31,564 nt of DNA. It comes from Chrysochromulina parva (taxonomy: Eukaryota > Haptophyta > Prymnesiales > Chrysochromulinaceae). The notes under the pieces are model-generated. The model made no database searches. It was given only the letters and a program-made list of their open reading frames with translations, and was not told the origin of the DNA. The translations under genes were made by a program, and so were the position numbers. Of this stretch, positions 26,273-31,564 are shown one piece after another (the stretch's first letter is position 1; the number at the start of each line of letters is the position of its first letter). The stretch lies in assembly GCA_002887195.1 (NCBI GenBank), contig PJAB01000263.1, positions 1 through 31,564 on the forward strand, read 5' to 3'.

Positions 26273-26803
26273 GGACCCGGCTCCAGTGGGGATGCACGGA
26301 ACGGTCAGATGCAGGATAGAGAAGTTGCAGTTCCGTGCAGTCCGAGAAGCGGAGATGCCGCCATGCCGAGGTCGTCGCAGCTCCTCACGCTTTACCGAGT
26401 ACCCGCGTTATCTGCGCCGTACTATGTTGGCGTCGGTCATGGATGTTACTCGGTCCTAGGGTCTTGTACATGGTCGTGTTCTGTAGTAGACACGCGCTTC
26501 CAATCTCAGAACCACACACAATCTGCACAATCTGGTCATCGGGGGACCCATAAATTCACACGACACGCTCGGGACGTCGGGAGCCACGGGAGTTGGCGCA
26601 TCATCCACATCGCGACCTGGTGGTAGATGAGAGTCTCAGTCTGAGCCTGAGTGGTAAGCAAGCAAGCTAATTAGTGCTTGCTTTCTTTTCGGGGTCTATG
26701 GTGGTAAGTGTTCTCCATAACGTGTAGCGCCCGGCACAACGCAAATCAACTTTCAGCGCACGTGTTTCTGCAAGCACTTTCTTCACGTACCCACACGCGC
26801 GAC
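26273..26803. other. interval between tandem genes, with a hairpin at 26656-26683
   Basis: 3' flank of the PH gene and promoter of the TIM14 gene. AAGCAAGCA (26656-26664) pairs perfectly with TGCTTGCTT (26675-26683) around a 10-nt loop and is followed by a T-rich run. No coding frame is called. Confidence 0.55.
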
Positions 26804-27372
26804 ATGGCGACCCCTTTCCTCATCGGTTGCGGCGTGGCTGCGGCGGCGTATGCGGCTCGCGGCGCACTCATGGTGGCGGAGTCGGCCAAGGCCAACCCGG
26901 AGCTGAAGCGGCAGCTCGGCGCGGCAGCGGCTGGCTTTCGCGGCATGGGCCACGCGTTCAAGGTGCCAGACTTCGTAACGCAGGCCATGGGCCGGAGCAC
27001 AGACGGCGGCTTCGAGGCAACTATGTCGCGGAACGAGGCGGGTAAGATATTAGGCATCAGGTGCGCCGCGCACGCGCGACAACTCCCTGCGTCCCTCGCT
27101 CTCCTCTGAGGACGGCACCGCGTTCCAAGGCACCTTTAGTTGCATTCGCCTTGACCTGCATTCGGCCCGAGCTCAGCAGCTATGCATCGCTCCTGTCTCC
27201 TCGATCCCACAGCGAGCGAAGCTCAAAACAGCAGATCAAGGAGGCGCACCGCAAGATCATGATGCTCAACCATCCTGACCGTGGCGGCTCCCCTTACATT
27301 GCCTCAAAGATCAACGAGGCCGCCGAGTGCTTGCAAGGCCAGAGCCGTTCGTCGGGTTCCGCGTTCTCGTGA
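26804..27372 (+). CDS. TIM14 (PAM18): TIM14/PAM18-type J-protein of the mitochondrial import motor (two exons)
   Basis: Exons 26804-27060 and 27213-27372 join in phase 2, giving 138 residues. The N-terminal [19 protein letters not shown] is the membrane anchor typical of TIM14. After a short linker the J domain starts at [11 protein letters not shown], and the junction gives [18 protein letters not shown]. The catalytic HPD is present in [13 protein letters not shown], followed by [12 protein letters not shown]. In this family the J domain stimulates mitochondrial Hsp70 at the TIM23 channel. The length, order and motifs match the family. The start is the first ATG, with a good context (ACATGG). 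An 18-bp hairpin lies 34 bases after the stop. Confidence 0.92.
27061..27212 (+). other. TIM14 intron (152 bp, GT-AG)
   Basis: Donor ATCAG/GTGCGC and acceptor GATCCCACAG. Removal restores an unbroken J domain. It has no tandem array and no direct repeat at its ends, so it is an ordinary intron for comparison with those near 9923 and 12663. Confidence 0.85.
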
Positions 27373-27405
27373 GAGGTCAACAGGTGGCACGCAGCAGCGA
27401 GAGCA

Positions 27406-27448
27406 CGTGGAGCCCACACATCCTCCAACAGGATGTGTGGGCTCCACG
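27406..27448 (+). other. perfect 18-bp hairpin in the TIM14 3' flank
   Basis: CGTGGAGCCCACACATCC (27406-27423) pairs exactly with GGATGTGTGGGCTCCACG (27431-27448), leaving a 7-nt loop TCCAACA. It begins 34 bases after the TIM14 stop, so it is probably in the 3' UTR. Possible roles are 3' end formation, mRNA stability or a small-RNA precursor; none is shown by sequence alone. Confidence 0.85.
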
Positions 27449-27817
27449 CCGTAGATGATAGGCGAGGGCGGGGCGTGTTTTCCGCGTGTTAACAGTATAA
27501 CGCTTTCTTTCTCGGTGTGAGGGTGTCTTTTGCAACGACATATGTGAATCTCGCAATCAGGGAAAATGCCTCAGCGCATAGTAGGGCCCTTCGGCCTTCG
27601 GGGCTAGAAAACAGTAACATGGACTCGAATGCCGCGCCCGCCCGGGCGCGATAAGTTCTGCTGGAGAGAACTACGGAGGAACCTAGGAAGGTGTGACCAC
27701 AGAGTCGCGGCGGGTGCCAACATGTGCCAATCAGGGCGAGTCGCGCGGGAAGTCGCGATCTCGCGATTCCCGCGCGACCGCCTCTCTAAACGTCTCCACC
27801 CGTTTCTCACTTTGCAG
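27449..27817 (+). other. upstream region or 5' UTR of the next gene, with a hairpin at 27740-27778
   Basis: GTCGCGCGGGAA (27740-27751) pairs with TTCCCGCGCGAC (27767-27778). Inside it, TCGCGA pairs with TCGCGA after a one-base bulge. ATG 27619 opens only an 11-codon frame. ATG 27629 is in frame with the gene at 27818 but adds an Arg-rich, non-conserved-looking stretch. The strong acceptor-like TTTCTCACTTTGCAG directly before ATG 27818 suggests this segment is largely a 5' UTR intron. Confidence 0.45.
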
Positions 27818-29164
27818 ATGAAAGGACAGTTTGCCGAGAACGACCCCGAGTGGCAGCGAGCGTTAGCTTATGAAGCGGAAGGCTGCCAGTTTACGGCAGC
27901 ACTCGGTGTCCGCTGGAAGGATGGCCAGCTTGAGCCCATGGTCCCGCTCCATTCAGAACCGCTCCGCGATCTTGCGACCACGCAGACAGGCCGTGGCTAT
28001 CGCCGTTTCTATGCAGCAGTTCCAGATCATGAATTCGTCGCGCAGGTGTATCAGGTCGTGACGGCACCCACTGCAGAGTATGGGTTCTACGTTTTTATCG
28101 ATAAAGGCCAGGAACCCGCGCTAGAGGATTTCGATCATTACATGTGGTGGGGCAAGAACCCATCAAAGGCAGCCCGCACACTCATTGTACATGGTTACTA
28201 CAAGAACCCGACGCAGAGTCGGGCGATGCGCTTTGCGCCAGCGCCATTCGATACGGAGGTCGATAGCTGTTCAGATGTGCGTACTTCCAAGAAGGCTCGG
28301 CAAATGAAATCCGTCGCCTCACGTGGTGCCGGCACTTCTGCGAGCTTGCCGGCACTTCTGCCACAGCAGGAGGACGACGAGGAGCGGCGCAAGAAGCAGG
28401 ACCTGGTCGGATGGATAGTCTTGCGCATCTTCCGTGTCACCGGCTACAAGAACTCGACGAGCGGCGAGCAGCCGGTGCCGAAGCGCGCCAATCTCGGTAA
28501 AGATGCAAAGCCAGCGCTCTGTGGTGTACATGGCGACGTGATCGATGATGAGGACGCGGTCCGGCACCCGCAGGAGCCCATTTTCGATCACACCGCCCTC
28601 TTTGAAATCCGCATCAAGTACGACACGTTCCAAGCCATCCGCTGCCGAATTCCGAGGGATTTACAGTGGCAAAACCCAGGATTTTTCCGGGGCATACCGC
28701 TACCGACGCTGGTGGAAAATCGTGAGGTGCGGGAGACCTGCCGCTATCACATGCTCAAACATGCGCAGAGGATGGAAGCGGCGAAACGATCGATCGATGG
28801 AGAGAATGTGCCCGTGAAGCTTGAGGCAATGCTCGACCAGATCGATTACCACTTTGATAAGGTAGGTGCGAGGATGATTTGCAGCCAAGATGAAGATCTC
28901 GCGACGCTCGCATTAGATTGTTGCGCGCAAGGCGAGCCATGTCGGGTGCAGGGACTCGACAATGATGACGAAGAAGTGGCGATCCGTGGCCTGATGGATC
29001 ATCATCAGAAGCTCGTTGAGCTCCGCGCCGTACTTGAGAATCAGCCAGATAAGTACGAGCTCTCGCACGCTGCTTCCTGCTCGTCCTCATCTGCGACCAC
29101 TTCGCTTGATGAGCTCGCCGGAATAACCGTCAAGCAAGCGGTCGCTGACTTGACTGGTGACTGA
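27818..29164 (+). CDS. unrecognised protein (448 aa)
   Basis: I choose ATG 27818 because it follows an acceptor-like sequence and the protein-like composition begins here (MKGQFAENDPEWQRALAYEA). An in-frame ATG at 27629 would give 511 residues. The stop is TGA at 29162-29164. Residues about 65-215 alternate hydrophobic strands: YAAVPDHEFVAQVYQVV, YGFYVFIDKGQ, TLIVHGYYKNP, then MRFAPAPF and, after an acidic Lys-rich loop, GWIVLRIFRVTG. This layout loosely recalls the DUF7918-type beta domain, but that is a weak impression. The C-terminal half is helical, ending in a Ser-rich segment and LDELAGITVKQAV. A short direct repeat (GCCGGCACTTCTG) lies at about 28327-28361. No membrane segment is seen. 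Confidence 0.65.
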   Translation: MKGQFAENDPEWQRALAYEAEGCQFTAALGVRWKDGQLEPMVPLHSEPLRDLATTQTGRGYRRFYAAVPDHEFVAQVYQVVTAPTAEYGFYVFIDKGQEPALEDFDHYMWWGKNPSKAARTLIVHGYYKNPTQSRAMRFAPAPFDTEVDSCSDVRTSKKARQMKSVASRGAGTSASLPALLPQQEDDEERRKKQDLVGWIVLRIFRVTGYKNSTSGEQPVPKRANLGKDAKPALCGVHGDVIDDEDAVRHPQEPIFDHTALFEIRIKYDTFQAIRCRIPRDLQWQNPGFFRGIPLPTLVENREVRETCRYHMLKHAQRMEAAKRSIDGENVPVKLEAMLDQIDYHFDKVGARMICSQDEDLATLALDCCAQGEPCRVQGLDNDDEEVAIRGLMDHHQKLVELRAVLENQPDKYELSHAASCSSSSATTSLDELAGITVKQAVADLTGD

Positions 29165-30155
29165 CTCCGGAGAGAGACGGGCGCGTGGCGGCCAACCGCA
29201 ACCCGGACTCGCGCCCCGCGCGGACAGATAAGGGTAAAAGAGGGGACGCGCGACCACGGCGTGAGTCAACCGAACTGAGGGCATACTGAGATGTATATTT
29301 GTGTCTACCCGACCGTACGGCCGGTCTCTGTCCCGGTCGACCGGACTTGGAATCACCGGAAATTATCCCCGATGATACGTATACTTGCTACCTATTTGTA
29401 CCTATACACTTACGTACGGTAGCCGCCACACCGAGAGGACAGTGAGAGCACCGAGTTCCATCGGATGCCTCGAGCTGCGGAGCTCTGGGTGGCGCGTCGG
29501 GTTTTCGGTATCGGTTTTACGATTACGTTCAGCCGCCTTGTCCGTCCGGAGGTCATGTGTGGCTGCTTTTTACCGCTGACCACATTCACTTTGTCGGTCT
29601 TGTGGCCGTAGTGGTTTCAGGTTTGTCCGTTTGTCTATTTGTGGCTTTGTGCAAGTAGGTAAAACGGAATGTGTTGGACGCGGTTCTTCGCGGTTCGAGT
29701 CAACCCGCCAACAAAACAACGCCCGCCTGCTTACCGGCGGGCGCCGGGCCGCGCGGGAGGAATCATTCGATTACTACTCGGTCGCGGGGGACCCGGCCCG
29801 GGGGATGCGGCGCGGGGGGGCGCGGGCGGGGGCGCCGGACCCGCGGACCGGCGGTGCGGTGCCGCGCCGTCGGGCGTCGGTGCCGACAGGGCTGTTGTGT
29901 GTCATTGAGGGCTGGGCAAATCGGGACCGAGGCGTGGCGCTGTTCACGTCAACGGCTGACGATATAAATAACCAGCTACCAGGCCTCGGCGCTCGGGAAG
30001 ACGCTCGGCCTACACACAGTATACCGACTGTGTACTTGAGTATTATAGGGTATATTATGAGAGGTATATAGGAGGAGCGCACGGAGAGCGCACGGAGAGC
30101 GCGGACGGTTCCCACGGTCCCACGTCCCGCCCCGACCGGTAAGCGGTATGCCTCC
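29165..30155. other. 990-bp gene-free interval between convergent genes
   Basis: It holds a hairpin CGCCCGCC/GGCGGGCG (29720-29743), a TATA-like GATATAAATA at 29961-29970, a TA-rich run at about 30040-30070 and an 11-bp tandem repeat AGCGCACGGAG (30076-30097 plus a partial copy). A 146-codon frame here has no domain-like content and is not called. I looked for a tRNA around GGTTCGAGTC near 29691, but no acceptor or T-stem pairing exists. Confidence 0.5.
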
Positions 30156-31564
30156 TCACCAAAGATCGGGATCATTAGCGCTCATCGTCTTGGGCGGCAT
30201 CGGATTCAACGGAGCCGGGGTCGCCAGCGGGCTCCTTGTTGGCAGGATGGGGGGTGGCTCCGCAAGGGTGATGACGGCGACGGCGGCGCTCGGCGCTGCC
30301 CCCATCCGGGACCACCCAGCGTCTGGGGACGGGGTACCTGACGCTGACTGGGGGCTGACAACTGGGGACTGCGGTAGAGAGAGGGAGAAGGGGACTGGGG
30401 GCGGCGGCGACGGCTTGACAATCACAGCGACGGCTTGACTTTCACTGGCCGCGGGCGGCTGCGCGACGAGACGAGAGCCTGCGTCGAGAGTCGACTCGCC
30501 CCCAACGGGCGCGTCCTCCTCCTCCACCAGCGCCGTGTAGCCCTTCGCTTTCGGGTACGGCATGCGCCTGATGGGCGCCCTGGCTGCCGCCTTCGCGGGT
30601 AGCTGCGCAGCCGGGCCCGCTGCCGCCTCGATGGCTGCCGCCTCGGGGCTCTTCTCGATGTCGGGGCTCTTCTCGATCAGCGGCCGCCAAAAGTGAGAGA
30701 ACCACTCGTCGAAGCCGCCGTCGGTGCCGTAAAAGTCAACCATGGGCGTGCCATCCGGTTTTCTGGAACCGGGCTTCTTGTCACTGGGACGCAGCTTGAT
30801 CATCATCAGCTTCTTCTGCAGGTGAAACAGGGCGCGGCTCTCAAACTTACGCTCCTCGACTGGCTGGTCCGCCTGCACACCGTCGACGAACAGCTCGCGG
30901 AACTGGCGGCGCACATGAGCGATGGTCACGGCGTCGACGAGCTCCTGCTGCTGGAGGAATGCGAGCACGAGCTCGGCCTCGGAGATCGACGCGGTGGGCG
31001 TCTGAGTACGCCTGCACTCCGCCTGCAGGAACTCATGCGCGAGGCTACCTTTCAAATCTGCATTGCGGATGCGAGTGCGCTTGACGAGTCCCGTGACGAC
31101 ACTGCTGACTACGCACGCAAGTACGCCCGCGACTACACCCACGACTACGCCCGCCAACATCGTCGACCATTCGATTGGTGGCACTCCCAGGCGTGAGGAC
31201 GTCGGCGTGGCGGGCGGCAGCGGCGGCGGCGAGGGCGGCATCAGTGGTGGCGGCGGCAGCGGCGAGGGCGGTGCCGGCGTGGGCGGCGGCGGCGGCGGCG
31301 GCGGTGGAGGTGGCGGCGGTGCCGGCGCGGGCGGAGGCGGCGGCGGCGGTGGCAAGGGCGGCGGCGGTGCCGGTGGAGGTGGCGAGGGCGGTGACGGTGA
31401 GGGCGGTTGTGGCGATGGTGGCGGTGTTAATGGTGGCGGTGGAGGTGGCGGTGGAGGCGGCGGAGGAGGCGGCGGTGGTGGCGGCGGCGGTGGCGGCGGC
31501 GGTGGCGGCGGCGGTGCCGGCGCGGGCGGCGGCGGCGGCGGCGGTGGCAAGGGCGGCGGCGGTG
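30156..31564 (-). CDS. proline-rich single-pass membrane protein, 5' end beyond the window
   Basis: The minus-strand frame is open from the right edge to TGA at 30156; no ATG occurs before the edge, so the gene is partial. From the N-terminal side, about 120 residues of Pro with Ala/Ser/Thr are followed by one hydrophobic helix (STMLAGVVVGVVAGVLACVV, about 31110-31170) and a basic stop-transfer KRTRIR. About 290 cytosolic residues follow, starting with SEAELVLAFLQQQELVDAV and VRRQFRELFVDG. That stretch recalls the EF-hand-like tail of two-pore potassium channels, but acidic ligands are mostly missing and no pore is visible in the window. The tail is Pro/Ser/Ala-rich. The Pro-rich part is probably extracellular or lumenal, as in pherophorin-like proteins. 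Confidence 0.7.
   Translation of the reverse strand, partial: PPPPLPPPPPPPPAPAPPPPPPPPPPPPPPPPPPPPPPPPPPPPLTPPPSPQPPSPSPPSPPPPAPPPPLPPPPPPPPAPAPPPPPPPPPPPPPTPAPPSPLPPPPLMPPSPPPLPPATPTSSRLGVPPIEWSTMLAGVVVGVVAGVLACVVSSVVTGLVKRTRIRNADLKGSLAHEFLQAECRRTQTPTASISEAELVLAFLQQQELVDAVTIAHVRRQFRELFVDGVQADQPVEERKFESRALFHLQKKLMMIKLRPSDKKPGSRKPDGTPMVDFYGTDGGFDEWFSHFWRPLIEKSPDIEKSPEAAAIEAAAGPAAQLPAKAAARAPIRRMPYPKAKGYTALVEEEDAPVGGESTLDAGSRLVAQPPAASESQAVAVIVKPSPPPPVPFSLSLPQSPVVSPQSASGTPSPDAGWSRMGAAPSAAVAVITLAEPPPILPTRSPLATPAPLNPMPPKTMSANDPDLW
31201..31564 (-). repeat. poly-Pro coding minisatellite with about 60-bp higher-order repeat
   Basis: GGCGGCGGT-type units encode Pro on the minus strand. A longer block containing GGTGCCGGCGCGGGCGG and GGTGGCAAGGGCGGCGG recurs (about 31317-31375 and 31509-31564), so the tract grew by segment duplication as well as slippage. 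Confidence 0.85.

Noticed and set aside
29680..29720. tRNA-like GGTTCGAGTC near 29691
   Set aside because: No T-stem complement and no acceptor partner at the right distance.
29631..30071. 146-codon frame in the right intergenic interval
   Set aside because: It crosses hairpins and TA-rich DNA, has no recognisable protein features, and its first ATG context is unremarkable.

Overview
This is a GC-rich nuclear window from a protist alga, most likely a haptophyte such as an Emiliania/Gephyrocapsa relative. That assignment is an inference from sequence style, not from a marker gene. The signs are spliceosomal introns (GT-AG, and probably GC-AG), intron-poor genes with long Ala/Pro/Ser/Thr low-complexity tracts, pherophorin-like Ser-Pro runs, minisatellites inside exons and introns, and short intergenic spaces. 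I see no rRNA, convincing tRNA, CRISPR array or intact transposon.

Layout, left to right: the 3' end of an unknown gene (+, 1-525); a 1714-residue ARM-like/IQ/coiled-coil protein (+, 626-5770); an FkbM-type methyltransferase (-, 6307-7335); an ankyrin-repeat histone deacetylase in two coding exons (+, 7637-10434); a UBA-like/WW-like protein (-, 11099-12177, two exons proposed); a kinesin-like protein whose motor domain has lost its nucleotide-binding motifs (-, 12297-16298); a very long zinc-finger/ASCH-domain protein (+, 16430-20452); a coiled-coil protein (-, 21052-22407); a small unknown two-exon protein (-, 22751-23541); a PH-domain protein with a 27-unit CAG tract (+, 23717-26272); the mitochondrial import J-protein TIM14/PAM18 in two exons (+, 26804-27372); an unknown protein (+, about 27818-29164); and a proline-rich membrane protein running off the right edge (-, 30156 to beyond 31564).

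The genes do not form a pathway. They look like ordinary nuclear neighbours covering chromatin (HDAC), protein import (TIM14), cytoskeleton/calmodulin binding (ARM-IQ and kinesin-like proteins), RNA or ubiquitin-related binding (ASCH and UBA proteins) and membrane signalling (PH protein, Pro-rich TM protein). Two gene pairs are divergent with 131-175 bp between start codons, so they may share promoters.

The most unusual signal is in the introns. In the kinesin-like gene and the HDAC gene the intron is largely a minisatellite whose units carry branch-point-like CTGAT/CTGAC motifs on the transcribed strand. Each array is bounded by direct repeats that overlap both splice sites. In the kinesin-like gene two such arrays sit back to back, around a copy of the uninterrupted coding site. 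This looks like recent intron gain by insertion or tandem duplication. A second signal is a Ser-Pro-Pro-Pro reading frame preserved out of phase inside the ARM-IQ gene.
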